Below are positions 25,982 through 34,699 of a stretch of DNA of 64,000 bases, one piece after another. The stretch covers positions 558,001-622,000 of the forward strand of contig NZ_JAMTCJ010000003.1 in NCBI RefSeq assembly GCF_024171815.1, written 5' to 3'. This stretch comes from Williamsia maris. Lineage in GTDB: Bacteria > Actinomycetota > Actinomycetes > Mycobacteriales > Mycobacteriaceae. The translations under genes and the position numbers were made by a program. How positions within the stretch are numbered: the stretch's first letter is position 1; each line of letters begins with the position of its first letter. Under the pieces are notes generated by a model. That model was not told the origin of the DNA, ran no database searches, and was given only the letters and a program-made list of their open reading frames with translations.

Positions 25982-27619
25982 TCAGCTCAGGGCGCCGTCT
26001 ACGAGCGCCTGCGCCTCCTCCTGGACCCGCGCGAGATGGTCTGGGCCGTTGAAGGATTCGGCGTAGATCTTGTACAGGTCCTCGGTTCCCGACGGGCGGG
26101 CGGCGAACCAGGCGTTCTCCGTGACCACCTTGAGTCCGCCGATCGCGGCGCCGTTGCCGGGCGCCTCGGTCAGGATCGCCGTGATCGGCTCCCCCGCCAG
26201 CGACGTCGCCGAGACCTGCGATGCCGACAGCTTGCCGAGCAACGCCTTCTGCGCCCGGCTCGCCGGTGCGTCGATCCGCGCGTAGGCGGGGTCGCCGAAC
26301 TGCTCGGTGAGTTCGGCGTAACGCTGTGACGGCGACTTGCCCGTCACCGCCAGGATCTCCGACGCCAGCAGCGCCATGATGATCCCGTCCTTGTCGGTGG
26401 ACCACACGTCGCCGTCGGTCTGCAGGAACGACGCGCCGGCGCTCTCCTCGCCGCCGAACGCGATGTCGCCGCTGAGCAGGCCGGGGACGAACCATTTGAA
26501 CCCGACCGGCACCTCGACCATCCGGCGACCGACGTTCGCCACCACGCGGTCGATCATCGACGAGCTCACCAGCGTCTTGCCCACCGCGGCGGAGGCGTTC
26601 CAGCCGGGCCGGTGGGTGAACAGGTAGTCGATCGCGACGGCCAGGAAGTGGTTGGGGTTCATCAGCCCGCCGTCGGGGGTGACGATGCCGTGCCGGTCGG
26701 CGTCGGCGTCGTTGCCGGTGGCGATGTCGTAGCTGTCACGGACCGCGATCAACGACGCCATCGCATTCGGCGACGAGCAGTCCATCCGGATCTTGCCGTC
26801 GGTGTCGAGGGTCATGAACCCGAACTGCGGGTCGACGGTCGGGTTCACCACCGTCAGGTGCGCGAGGTTGTACATGAAGCCGATCTCGGCCCAGTACCCC
26901 ACCGAGGCCCCGCCGAGCGGGTCGGCGCCGATACGGATCCCGGCCTCCCGGATGGCGGTCATGTCGACGACGTTTTTGAGACTGTCGACATACGTTGTGC
27001 TGAAGGGGTATTTGACGACGAGATCGGAATGCATCGCGCGGTCGAACGGGACCCGCGGGATCGCGGTCAACCCCTCGCGCAGCAGTTCGTTTGCGCGATC
27101 GGCGATTCCGGTGGTGATCGACGAATCGGCCGGGCCACCGTTGGGCGGGTTGTACTTGAACCCACCGTCGCGAGGGGGGTTGTGTGAGGGCGTGACCACG
27201 ATGCCGTCGGCCTCCGGTCCGCCCGCGCGATTGTGTACCAGGATCGCGTGACTGACCGCGGGAGTCGGTGTGTGCCTGCTCAACTCGTCGACACAGACCT
27301 CGATTCCCGCGCCGACGAGCACCTCGATCGCCGTCCGCCACGCCGGTCGCGACAGTGCGTGGGTGTCGAAGCCGATGAACAGCGGACCACCGATGCCCGC
27401 CCCGCGGCGGTACTCGATGATCGCCGCGGTCGTCGCGACGATGTGCGATTCGGTGAACGCGGCGTCGAGGCTGGATCCGCGGTGGCCCGAGGTACCGAAA
27501 ACGACCTGCTGCAACGGATCTTCCGGGTCCGGGACCGTCGTGTAATAGGCGTCTTCGAGCGCCCCGATGTCGACGAGGTCCTCTGGAAGTGCCGGAGTGC
27601 CGGCCCGCTCGTGCGCCAT
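25982..27619 (-). CDS. pgm: Phosphoglucomutase (alpha-D-glucose phosphate-specific)
   Basis: This 545-residue enzyme has the expected family length. The N-terminal substrate block is [12 protein letters not shown]. The phosphoserine loop [24 protein letters not shown] holds the catalytic serine. The metal-binding loop is [13 protein letters not shown], the sugar-binding loop [11 protein letters not shown], and the C-terminal phosphate site [16 protein letters not shown]. It interconverts glucose 1-phosphate and glucose 6-phosphate for glycogen, trehalose and cell-wall sugar synthesis. AAGGGCGA lies upstream of the ATG. Confidence 0.97.
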   Translation of the reverse strand: MAHERAGTPALPEDLVDIGALEDAYYTTVPDPEDPLQQVVFGTSGHRGSSLDAAFTESHIVATTAAIIEYRRGAGIGGPLFIGFDTHALSRPAWRTAIEVLVGAGIEVCVDELSRHTPTPAVSHAILVHNRAGGPEADGIVVTPSHNPPRDGGFKYNPPNGGPADSSITTGIADRANELLREGLTAIPRVPFDRAMHSDLVVKYPFSTTYVDSLKNVVDMTAIREAGIRIGADPLGGASVGYWAEIGFMYNLAHLTVVNPTVDPQFGFMTLDTDGKIRMDCSSPNAMASLIAVRDSYDIATGNDADADRHGIVTPDGGLMNPNHFLAVAIDYLFTHRPGWNASAAVGKTLVSSSMIDRVVANVGRRMVEVPVGFKWFVPGLLSGDIAFGGEESAGASFLQTDGDVWSTDKDGIIMALLASEILAVTGKSPSQRYAELTEQFGDPAYARIDAPASRAQKALLGKLSASQVSATSLAGEPITAILTEAPGNGAAIGGLKVVTENAWFAARPSGTEDLYKIYAESFNGPDHLARVQEEAQALVDGALS

Positions 27620-27745
27620 GTGTGGATATCGCCCTTCGCCGTGCCCGCGTCAGAATTGCCGTACTCCGCCAGATTCTGCCAAACAATCAGCCCGGGTATG
27701 GTCTGCACGCGGATAGTCGCCGCAAGGACGTCGAGGAGTGTGTTT

Positions 27746-28342
27746 GTGATCGTTCACCGCCGCCCGGTGTCCGCTGTGGTGCTGGTACTCCCCGGCGGCA
27801 CCGATTCGAGTTACGAACGCAGCTCCTGGCGATCGCCGTCGGCGTTGCGGATGTACCCGTTCACGTGGTCGATCGCCGCCGTGTTCCGCGGTCGGGTCGC
27901 CGTGCGGCAGGTGCGCTATCGCGTCTACGGGTGGAACGGCGGCCAGGCCAGTCCGATGCCGTATGCCTGGGCCGCACTCGAGGAATCCGCGGCCCGGTAT
28001 CCGGATGTGCCGATCCACGTCATCGGGCACTCCATGGGCGGTCGGGTCGCGGCACATCTCGCGGCCGATGCCCGCGTACACGGACTGTTGGCGCTCGCAC
28101 CGTGGTGGCAGTACGCCGACTGGCGACACATCCATCCGGGCGTCCGCGTCGTGGCGATGCACGGCACCGCCGACACCCGCACGTATCCACACCGGACCGC
28201 CAAGGGCATCGACGAACTGGCGGCCGCGGGCTTCGACGCGACGTTCGTACCCGTCCCCGACGGCGGGCACGCGATGCTCGACCACATCGGCTGGTGGCAG
28301 CGCGCGGCCGTCGATTTCGTACGGACCGCGATCGGTCGATGA
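27746..28342 (+). CDS. Alpha/beta hydrolase
   Basis: This 198-residue single-domain alpha/beta hydrolase begins MIVHRRPVSAVVLVLPGG. It has the nucleophile elbow VIGHSMGGRVAAHLA, the acid in MHGTADTRT and the catalytic histidine in DGGHAMLDHIGWW. The likely serine-aspartate-histidine triad is complete. GTG at 27746 is chosen because GAGGAG ends seven bases upstream; the open frame itself begins at 27233 inside the shadow of pgm. The substrate is unknown. A promoter must lie in the 126 bases shared with the divergent pgm gene. Confidence 0.82.
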   Translation: MIVHRRPVSAVVLVLPGGTDSSYERSSWRSPSALRMYPFTWSIAAVFRGRVAVRQVRYRVYGWNGGQASPMPYAWAALEESAARYPDVPIHVIGHSMGGRVAAHLAADARVHGLLALAPWWQYADWRHIHPGVRVVAMHGTADTRTYPHRTAKGIDELAAAGFDATFVPVPDGGHAMLDHIGWWQRAAVDFVRTAIGR

Positions 28343-28490
28343 CCCCGGTGAGCACGATCACATCGGGCTCAGACGAATACGCGCCGATTCACAGCATTCC
28401 AACAGGTGACGGTTGCATCATCATCAGGTGCGTGGTGTCGAGGTGTTGTCCGCGGAGCAGTGGCAGTACACCCCTGCCCGACATTCGGCG

Positions 28491-29774
28491 ATGACACTCG
28501 ACGTCCACCTGCTGACCGGTTGGTTCCCGACGATCGTCGAGCTGATCACCGCTGCGTTGGTCATCACCGCCATCGGCTGGCGAACCCGCCGATGGCGCAC
28601 CGTGTGGGTGCCCGCCGCGATCGGGGTCGGCGCACTGACCTCGGTCGGCCTCTACCTCTACCTCGATCACCGCGGACTGGCCCCGGATTCGGCGCCGGTG
28701 CTGTTCTGGGTCTTCGCGGCGATCGCGGCCACGATGATCGTCGTCATCGCCGCCGGCGTGCGTCACGCCCGGTGGTGGCAGCACGCCGCGGCCGCCGTCG
28801 CGCTCCCCCTGGCGTTGGTGAGCGTGGCCCTCGTCGCCAACCAGTGGTCGGGCTATTACCCCACCCTGACCCGGGCGTGGGACGGGATCACCGCCGGCCC
28901 GCTGCCCAATCAGACGACCGTCGCGAAGCTGGCGGCGTTCCGGGACAAGCCCACCGAGACCGGCCGGATCGTCCCGTTCGATGCCCCGGATTCGCTCAGC
29001 CGGTTCCATCACCGCACCGAGTACGTTTATCTGCCGCCCGCGTGGTTCGCCGGACCGACCCCGCCGCGGCTGCCCGCGGTGGTGATGATCGGCGGGGTCA
29101 TCAACACCCCCGAGGACTGGGTGCGCAGCGGCAACGCCCTCGAGATCGTCGATGCCTACGCCCGCGACCACGGCGGTCGGGCGCCGATCCTGGTGCTCGT
29201 CGACCCCTCGGGCGGTCTGAGCAACGACACCGAGTGCGTCGACGGCCCCCGAGGCAAGGTCGACACCCACATCGTCGACGAGGTCCGCCCCTACGTCATC
29301 TCGCATTTCGCGGCCGCGTCCGCCGCCCGCAACTGGGCTGTCGTCGGCTGGTCGATGGGCGGCACGTGCGCCATCGACCTGGCCGTGCGGCACCCCGACG
29401 ACTTCGGCACGTTCGTCGACATCTCCGGCGACATCGGCCCCAACGTGGGCGACGAGCAGAACACGGTCAAGACCCTCTACGGCGGAGACCGCGTGGCGTG
29501 GGATCGTTTCGACCCGGCGACGGTCATGCGTGCCCATGGGCGGTACGCCGACCTGGCGGGGTGGTTCCAGTCCGAGGGCAAGCGATCCGGCGGAACGGTC
29601 GGGTCGAGTCAGATCACCGCGGCGAAACAGCTGTCGTCGCTGGCGGATTCGCTCGGCGTCACGACCACCGAGGTCTACCGCGCCGGACCGCACACCTGGT
29701 CGTTCGGGGCGACCGCGCTCGCCGACGCCCTGCCGTGGCTGCACGAGCGCATCGACACCGACGCCCGACAGTAA
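28491..29774 (+). CDS. Membrane-anchored esterase/mycolyltransferase-like alpha/beta hydrolase
   Basis: This 427-residue protein has about four N-terminal membrane helices (TIVELITAALVITAIGW, VWVPAAIGVGALTSVGLYLYL, VLFWVFAAIAATMIVVIAAGV, AAAAVALPLALVSVALVAN). An esterase-D/antigen-85-type alpha/beta hydrolase domain follows. RTEYVYLPPAWFA and VVMIGG lead to the nucleophile elbow VGWSMGGTCAIDLAVRHP, with the late histidine in AGPHTWSFG. The combination suggests an ester-cleaving or acyl-transfer enzyme facing the cell envelope, possibly acting on mycolate or other lipids. ATG at 28491 is preferred; an upstream TTG at 28413 would add 26 residues. Confidence 0.82.
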   Translation: MTLDVHLLTGWFPTIVELITAALVITAIGWRTRRWRTVWVPAAIGVGALTSVGLYLYLDHRGLAPDSAPVLFWVFAAIAATMIVVIAAGVRHARWWQHAAAAVALPLALVSVALVANQWSGYYPTLTRAWDGITAGPLPNQTTVAKLAAFRDKPTETGRIVPFDAPDSLSRFHHRTEYVYLPPAWFAGPTPPRLPAVVMIGGVINTPEDWVRSGNALEIVDAYARDHGGRAPILVLVDPSGGLSNDTECVDGPRGKVDTHIVDEVRPYVISHFAAASAARNWAVVGWSMGGTCAIDLAVRHPDDFGTFVDISGDIGPNVGDEQNTVKTLYGGDRVAWDRFDPATVMRAHGRYADLAGWFQSEGKRSGGTVGSSQITAAKQLSSLADSLGVTTTEVYRAGPHTWSFGATALADALPWLHERIDTDARQ

Positions 29775-29790
29775 AAAGTACGGATGTGAA

Positions 29791-29825
29791 AAGACCCGGC
29801 AGGAGGATCACCCCTGCCGGGTCTT
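29791..29825. terminator. Bidirectional terminator
   Basis: The arms AAGACCCGGCAGG and CCTGCCGGGTCTT form a 13-bp perfect stem with a 9-base loop. TTCTCGTTCTC follows on the plus strand and TTTTCACATCC on the minus strand. It separates the convergent esterase and aldo/keto reductase genes. Confidence 0.85.
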
Positions 29826-29880
29826 CTCGTTCTCCCGGTTCACGTGGTCCGGGAAGTCATTCACTCAGGGATGGGTCGGC

Positions 29881-30729
29881 TCACTCAGGGATGTAATCGA
29901 ACGTGTCCGGGTTGGGCCCGGTGCGTCCGTCTTCGCCCTTGTCGAGACCGTCGAGTGCGGCGATGTCGTCACCGGACAGTTCGAAATCGAAGATGTCGAA
30001 GTTGTCCTTGACGCGCTGCTCGGTCACCGACTTCGGGAAGATGATGTTCCCGTGCTGGATGTGCCACCGCAGCGTCACCTGAGCGGTCGACTTGCCGACA
30101 CGCTCGGCGATCTGGCCGATCACGTCGTCGTCGAGGACCTTGCCCTGCGCGATGGGTGACCACGCCTCGGTGGCGATGCCGTGCTCGGTGCCGTAGGCGA
30201 TGGCCTCGGTGTTGGTGAAGTACGGGTGCACCTCGATCTGGTTGACCGACGGCACGACCGAGGTCTCCGCGGCCAGCTTGTCGAGGTGCGCCGGCTGGAA
30301 GTTCGAGACGCCGATCGACTTGGCGCGTCCCTCCTTCTGGAACTCGATGAGCGTGTTCCAGGTGGTGACGAAGTCGCCGTCGTACTGGGTGGGCAGCGGC
30401 CAGTGGATCAGGAAGAGATCGACGTGGTCGAGGCCGAGCTTGCTCAGGCTCTCGTCGAACGAGCGCTTCGCGTCGTCTGGGCGGTGGAAGCCGTTGTTGA
30501 GCTTGGTGGTCACCCAGATGTCGTCGCGGGCGATGCCGGAGTCCTTGATGCCCTCGCCGACCTGCTTCTCGTTGCCATACATCTGCGCGGTGTCGATGTG
30601 GCGGTAGCCGGTCTCGAGCGCGAGGCGGGTGGCCTTGGCGGTCTCGTCGGCGTCGATCTGGAACACACCGAACCCGAGTTGCGGGATGCTGCGTCCGTCG
30701 TTGAGTGCAATGGTCGGGACCGAGGTCAT
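29881..30729 (-). CDS. Aldo/keto reductase
   Basis: This 282-residue AKR, of the 5-family 2,5-diketo-gluconate/morphine-dehydrogenase-like type, has the catalytic tetrad D46, Y51, K76 and H109 in GYRHIDTAQMYGNE, WVTTKLNN and LFLIHWP. NADPH-site segments are SIGVSNFQ, QIEVHPYF and IIFPKSVTEQRVKDN. It should reduce aldehydes or ketones with NADPH; the substrate is unknown. A short duplication (CACTCAGGGATG) brackets its 3' end. Confidence 0.92.
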   Translation of the reverse strand: MTSVPTIALNDGRSIPQLGFGVFQIDADETAKATRLALETGYRHIDTAQMYGNEKQVGEGIKDSGIARDDIWVTTKLNNGFHRPDDAKRSFDESLSKLGLDHVDLFLIHWPLPTQYDGDFVTTWNTLIEFQKEGRAKSIGVSNFQPAHLDKLAAETSVVPSVNQIEVHPYFTNTEAIAYGTEHGIATEAWSPIAQGKVLDDDVIGQIAERVGKSTAQVTLRWHIQHGNIIFPKSVTEQRVKDNFDIFDFELSGDDIAALDGLDKGEDGRTGPNPDTFDYIPE

Positions 30730-30818
30730 CGGGCGTCCTCCAGAAGTTGATGGCAGGCCCGAATCTCAGGCCCACGATCGTTTCCAACGCTCACTGTCGG
30801 ACGCGCATTCCATCGAGC

Positions 30819-31376
30819 TCAGACGGCACAACCCTCGAGGGCTGGTGCTTGCGCGGCGGTCACGCCGTACTGCGCGCACTGGATCGCCGACCCGACGTCG
30901 AGGACGGTCCAGCTCTGTCCGGTGCGCTGGAACAACACGCCCGACGACTGTGGGGTCCCGGAGGTCGAGGCGAGCGCGAACGGGGTCGAGCACTGGATGC
31001 GTCGAAAACCGGTGGGCCGAGCGACACGCTCGAAGTCGGGACTCGCGCGCAGCGCCGACAGCAGCGAGTCCTGCGTTGCGAAAGCACATGCGTCACTGCC
31101 GAGCGGCGACTTCGGCGCCTGGGTCTGCGTTGCCGCGGGCGGCGGTCCGTCCACGTTCTCGTCGCTCACCGTGGGCGCGGGTGCTGCCTCGTCGGTCTCC
31201 GACTCCGGCACCGACGACGAGGTTGACACCGCGGTGGTGGACGGCGCTGCCGCAGACACCGAGGCAGAGGCGGGCGTCGACGAGACAGCGGCCGACGAAT
31301 CGGTGTCGGAGCCGCAGGCGGTGAGCGAAACCGCTGCAGCAGCAAGGGCGACGGGAAGGACGAGGAGTCGGCGCAC
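30819..31376 (-). CDS. Secreted lipoprotein of unknown function
   Basis: This 185-residue protein has a lipoprotein signal (RRLLVLPVALAAAAVSLTACGS). A Ser/Thr/Ala-rich linker of about 70 residues follows, then a compact domain of about 95 residues with several cysteines (DACAFATQDSLLSAL, FRRIQCSTPFAL, SAIQCAQYGV, LEGCAV), likely forming two disulfides. It recalls small actinobacterial DUF3558-type lipoproteins, but I cannot confirm the family. GTG at 31376 is preferred because AAAGGA lies just upstream and it begins the signal sequence. Confidence 0.75.
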   Translation of the reverse strand: MRRLLVLPVALAAAAVSLTACGSDTDSSAAVSSTPASASVSAAAPSTTAVSTSSSVPESETDEAAPAPTVSDENVDGPPPAATQTQAPKSPLGSDACAFATQDSLLSALRASPDFERVARPTGFRRIQCSTPFALASTSGTPQSSGVLFQRTGQSWTVLDVGSAIQCAQYGVTAAQAPALEGCAV

Positions 31377-31472
31377 GGGAGGTCCTTTGTTCGGGTACAA
31401 ATCAGTCAGACGGGACATCGCCGTAGTGGTACGCCGCGTTACCAGCAGCCGTTCTCCCGGGAGCAGCGAACT

Positions 31473-31533
31473 TCGTCCGATGGGGGTGGTTTGGAGGGCA
31501 ATACGCCCTTGATGAGGTCTATGTCAGACGATT
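31473..31533 (-). repeat. 61-bp element, downstream copy at the end of the DUF559 gene
   Basis: Read leftward, the element starts ATCGTCTGACATAGA, which encodes the last codons and TAG stop of the DUF559 gene. It continues ATCAAGGGC-GT-ATTGCCCTC, a small hairpin-forming stretch, and ends ATCGGACGA. The same structure in the opposite orientation lies at 32372-32432. The two copies agree at about two thirds of positions without gaps, most strongly over the first 40. Confidence 0.8.
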
Positions 31534-32331
31534 TCTGCCACGGATTCGGTGACGATCCGCTCGGGTGATGGTCTGGACGTCGTCGAGCACGCCATCCCAG
31601 CCGTACAGGACGTCGTCATAGGTCACCCGCATCGTCATCCATCCCGTGACGAGCGCAGACCGGTCGCGGCGCCGATCATTTTGGTAGTTCTCCAGACTCG
31701 TGTGATGGGTCTTGCTGTCGCACTCGATGAGCAACTTGCCCACCCGCAGGTCCACCTTTCCGACGCCGGCGATCTTCGGCTGGACGACCACCCCGAATCG
31801 CAGCGCACGCAGGCGAACTCGACAGATGGACTCCGTACCCGATTGAGAGCGCTCGTCGCACTTCGACAACAGAGATCTGCCTCGGGCGTTGAGGACGACG
31901 TCGAGGTCGGCGCGGTCGACGAGTCCGGACTCCAGTGCCGAATCGCAGGCAGCGATCCAGTGCTCCTCGCTCATGCACAGCACCGCGCATCGGAGCGCGA
32001 CATCGACAGGGTCGACAGCAGCCGATGTCGGAAGGGGCGGTCCCGGTGCGCGGCAACGCCTCGGCACCGATCCGCGAAGACTCTTGCTCGCCCTGGTGTG
32101 CACCGTCTCGTACCCCGGCGCGATCCACACGCCGTGCCGCCGCAGAGCCGAGACGCAGCTGAGAACTCCGCCTGCGCGCACCGCGGCCACCACTGTCGGG
32201 TCCGCGTCGGGCCGGGCGTACCAGCCCGATCGCAATCGGACCAGATCACCGGACCGGACAGCTCGACGTACCTGCGCCTCCGTCATCCCGAGGCGAGCGA
32301 GCTCGGCTCGACCGAAGACTCCGTGTTCCAT
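31519..32331 (-). CDS. AbiEi-antitoxin-like winged helix plus DUF559 (Vsr-like nuclease fold) protein
   Basis: This 270-residue protein is built like many orphan actinobacterial genes. The N-terminus (FGRAELARLGMTEAQVRRAVRSGDLVRLRSGWYA) is an AbiEi-type winged helix. The C-terminus is a DUF559 endonuclease-fold domain with E167, D194, E203, D205 and K207 in GTESICRVRL, GKVDLRVGKLLIECDSK and THHT, consistent with a PD-(D/E)xK-like site. No partner toxin or methylase is adjacent. A DNA-end or defence role is speculative. The gene is bracketed by inverted 61-bp elements and lies directly downstream of ssrA. Confidence 0.85.
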   Translation of the reverse strand: MEHGVFGRAELARLGMTEAQVRRAVRSGDLVRLRSGWYARPDADPTVVAAVRAGGVLSCVSALRRHGVWIAPGYETVHTRASKSLRGSVPRRCRAPGPPLPTSAAVDPVDVALRCAVLCMSEEHWIAACDSALESGLVDRADLDVVLNARGRSLLSKCDERSQSGTESICRVRLRALRFGVVVQPKIAGVGKVDLRVGKLLIECDSKTHHTSLENYQNDRRRDRSALVTGWMTMRVTYDDVLYGWDGVLDDVQTITRADRHRIRGRNRLT

Positions 32332-32371
32332 CAGTGTTGGACGGTGACCGGGCCCGCCGGGATCCGTCGAG

Positions 32372-32432
32372 ATCGTCCGACATAGAGCTGATCAAGGGCA
32401 CATTGCCCTCGACGGGCCGCATATCGGACGAT
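32372..32432 (+). repeat. 61-bp element, upstream copy, inverted relative to the copy at 31473
   Basis: Read rightward it starts ATCGTCCGACATAGA, continues ATCAAGGGC-AC-ATTGCCCTC and ends TATCGGACGAT. Its ends are inverted to each other (ATCGTCCGA and TCGGACGAT), so it can fold on itself. Reading rightward, ATCGTCCGACATAG resembles the coding end and TAG stop of the DUF559 gene. It may therefore be the remnant 3' end of a second, oppositely oriented copy. Confidence 0.8.
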
Positions 32433-32458
32433 CTCAGTCGGGCACATCGCGAAACGCA

Positions 32459-32490
32459 GAACGGACCAGGACTGATGTCCTGGTCCGTTC
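32459..32490 (-). terminator. Terminator downstream of ssrA
   Basis: The arms GAACGGACCAGGAC and GTCCTGGTCCGTTC pair perfectly (14 bp) around TGAT, just beyond the 3' end of the leftward tmRNA gene. A weak T-containing stretch follows. Confidence 0.85.
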
Positions 32491-32498
32491 TGTGACGG

Positions 32499-32863
32499 TG
32501 GAGCTGCCGGGAATCGAACCCGGGTCCTTCGTCATGTCAGTAGGGCTTCTCCGTGTGCAGTTCGCTACGCCTCTACTCGGATCTCTCGGTCACGCGAACA
32601 AGCCGAGATGACGATCCCAGTCGCTGTTGGATGTCCCGTCCCCCTCCGCGACCGAGGAGGACGGTGAGCTCCCTGAATGATGCCGGTACCCGGGGCGGGA
32701 GCACACCCGGGCCGACAGACTAGCGCTCGCTCAGGCGGCGAGGGCGTAGTCGCGCTGATTCTTATCGGCGCTTAATTGGTTGCGATGACGCTCACGGTGG
32801 TCTCTCGCCTGCACCGACACGCTTCCCCTACATCGATGCACGCAGTCGAAACCGTTCAGCCCC
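32499..32863 (-). ncRNA. ssrA: tmRNA (ssrA), tag ADKNQRDYALAA
   Basis: The leftward 365-base gene has the tRNA-Ala-like ends of tmRNA: 5' GGGGCTGAACGGTTTCGACT and a 3' half with GGGTTCGATTCCCGGCAGCTCC and discriminator A. The internal reading frame gives the degradation tag ADKNQRDYALAA followed by TGA, close to the mycobacterial tag ending QRDYALAA. It rescues stalled ribosomes with SmpB, whose gene lies about 0.7 kb upstream. CCA is not encoded. Confidence 0.96.
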
Positions 32864-32870
32864 GTGTAGG

Positions 32871-32904
32871 TGTCCGCCGCTGACACGGCGGACAGTTGAT
32901 ACTA
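32871..32904 (-). promoter_or_regulatory. ssrA promoter and leader hairpin
   Basis: On the minus strand, TAGTAT (32899-32904) is a good -10 candidate. Between it and the mature 5' end lies a perfect 9-bp stem, TGTCCGCCG-loop-CGGCGGACA (32871-32894), which would be at the 5' end of the pre-tmRNA removed by RNase P. I found no clear -35 element. Confidence 0.45.
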
Positions 32905-33001
32905 ACAAGCCGCACCGACAGATTCATTCCGATTCCGTCGCCGGGGCGTCACGGTCGAAACTGGGTGGCGCTCGCGAACCGGCGATCCATAGCATCGCCC
33001 C

Positions 33002-33535
33002 ATGCTCATCCGACCGCTCGACCGAACCGACACCGCCGAGACGAATGCGATGCTCGCGGTGATCCACGCGGCGTTCACAACGCCGGAGTCGCCTGACACC
33101 GAACCCGTCGAGGTGGAACTCACGCGCCGCCTGCTCGCCGGACCCGACGCCGTCGACGCCCTCACCCTGGTGGCGCTGTCCCGCGACACCCACGAGATCG
33201 TCGGCATGGTGATGGGAACACAATCGTGGATCGGTGATGAGCGGGCGGTCGGACTCGGGCCCCTCGCGGTGGCACCGGACGCGCAGTCTCACGGCATCGG
33301 GTCGGCACTGGTCCACGCTGTGGTCGCCGCGAGCGATGCTCTCCGCTACCCGGTGGCGGCACTGCTCGGCGAGCCCGCCTACTACTCACGGTTCGGCTTC
33401 GTCGCAGCCGAGACCCTGGACGTCAGATCCCCGGACCCGCAGTGGGGCACATACTTCCAGGCGCGACGGCTCAGCTCGTGGACCGACTCCGCCGTGGGCG
33501 ACTTCCGTTACGCCCCGCCGTTCACCGAGATGTGA
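33002..33535 (+). CDS. GNAT family N-acetyltransferase (YhbS-like)
   Basis: This 177-residue protein has the GNAT core. VGMVMGTQSW precedes the acetyl-CoA loop GPLAVAPDAQSHGIGSALV, and EPAYYSRFGFVAAE is typical of YhbS-like members. The substrate is unknown. It lies on the opposite strand between ssrA and smpB, which are usually adjacent, and its stop is four bases from that of smpB. Confidence 0.88.
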   Translation: MLIRPLDRTDTAETNAMLAVIHAAFTTPESPDTEPVEVELTRRLLAGPDAVDALTLVALSRDTHEIVGMVMGTQSWIGDERAVGLGPLAVAPDAQSHGIGSALVHAVVAASDALRYPVAALLGEPAYYSRFGFVAAETLDVRSPDPQWGTYFQARRLSSWTDSAVGDFRYAPPFTEM

Positions 33536-33539
33536 CGAC

Positions 33540-34019
33540 TCAGCCGGGCATGCCCTTCACGCGGCGTCCGAGCTCGCGGGTGACCTCGCGCACCGCGGTC
33601 CGCTCGGCGAGCGCGCGGCGCTTGTCGTGGGCCTGCTTGCCCTGGGCCAGGGCCAACTCGACCTTGACCTTGCCCTCGTTGAAGTACATCGACAGCGGTA
33701 CCAGCGTCAGGTTGCCGGTCTGGATCTTGCCGGTCAGACCGTCGATCTCGCGCCGATGCAGCAGCAGCTTGCGGTTGCGACGCGGCGCGTGGTTGGTCCA
33801 CGAGCCGTTGCCGTACTCGGCGATGTGCAATCCGCGCAGCCAGACCTCGCCGTTGTCGATGGTCGCAAACGCGTCGACGAGCGACGCCTTGCCGTCGCGC
33901 AGGCTCTTGACCTCGGTCCCGAGCAGCGCGACGCCGGCCTCGTAGGTGTCGAGGATGAGGTAGTTGTGCCGCGCCTTGCGGTTCGTCGCGATGGCCTTGC
34001 GGCCCTTTTCCTTCACCAT
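33540..34019 (-). CDS. smpB: SsrA-binding protein SmpB
   Basis: This 159-residue protein has the SmpB signatures: [75 protein letters not shown] and a basic tail. It binds the tRNA-like part of tmRNA and brings it to stalled ribosomes. It is transcribed in the same direction as ssrA and probably follows ftsX, though an opposite-strand GNAT gene now lies between smpB and ftsX. Confidence 0.97.
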   Translation of the reverse strand: MVKEKGRKAIATNRKARHNYLILDTYEAGVALLGTEVKSLRDGKASLVDAFATIDNGEVWLRGLHIAEYGNGSWTNHAPRRNRKLLLHRREIDGLTGKIQTGNLTLVPLSMYFNEGKVKVELALAQGKQAHDKRRALAERTAVREVTRELGRRVKGMPG

Positions 34020-34159
34020 CTCTTCACCTGCTCTCGTCTCGTCGATGATCGTCCCGGCGCACCCGACCGGCGCGCGAACGGAAAAGGCCAGCCTACTGAC
34101 CTCGATCGGGACGCGGAAATCGTTTTCACTTCACGGCAGGCGGCAGGGACACTAACCAC

Positions 34160-34699
34160 ATGGCTGCACGTTCCATTCCGACCGACCCCACTCCCCTGCC
34201 ACCGATGCAACCGGCCGTACCCGCCGACGCACCGGTGATCGCCGCGCTGCGTGACGAGCTCGCCCGCTGGATCACCTCGACCGGCATCCGACAGTGGGAC
34301 GAGGGCGACCTGCCCGCCGCCGAGGTCGCCGCGGGCATCGAGCTCGGCGAGTGGCACGTCGCACGGCTCGACGGTCGCATCGTGGCCTGCGTCCGGTTGG
34401 CGTGGTCGGACCCGCTGTTCTGGGGCCTTGACGATGCGCCGGCCGGATACGTCCACGGTCTGATGGTCGATCGCGCGCACGCGGGCTCGGGCTGGGGACG
34501 TCAGATGATCGAGTGGTGCGTCGAGCGGACGCGCGACGCCGGCCACGACGTCATCCGGCTCGACACCGCGGCACACAACACGACCCTGGTCAACTACTAC
34601 GGGTCGCTCGGTTTCGCGCAGATCCGCGAGACCGCGCTACCCGCCCGGTACGGACGCGACATGAGCGTGGTGTTGTTCGAGCGTCAGATCCGGACGTAG
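34160..34699 (+). CDS. GNAT family N-acetyltransferase
   Basis: This 179-residue acetyltransferase-fold protein has VHGLMVDRAHAGSGWGRQMIEWCVERTRDAG for acetyl-CoA binding, then RLDTAAHNTTLVNYYGSLGFAQIRE. The N-terminus carries SGIRQWDEG-like spacing (STGIRQWDEGDLP), a pattern seen in small-molecule GNATs. It is inserted on the opposite strand between smpB and ftsX, and its 3' end overlaps the ftsX 3' end by 16 bases. Confidence 0.88.
   Translation: MAARSIPTDPTPLPPMQPAVPADAPVIAALRDELARWITSTGIRQWDEGDLPAAEVAAGIELGEWHVARLDGRIVACVRLAWSDPLFWGLDDAPAGYVHGLMVDRAHAGSGWGRQMIEWCVERTRDAGHDVIRLDTAAHNTTLVNYYGSLGFAQIRETALPARYGRDMSVVLFERQIRT

Noticed and set aside
31519-32331. Complete AbiE toxin-antitoxin pair
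   Set aside because: Only the AbiEi-like winged helix and a DUF559 domain are present; no AbiEii nucleotidyltransferase gene is adjacent.
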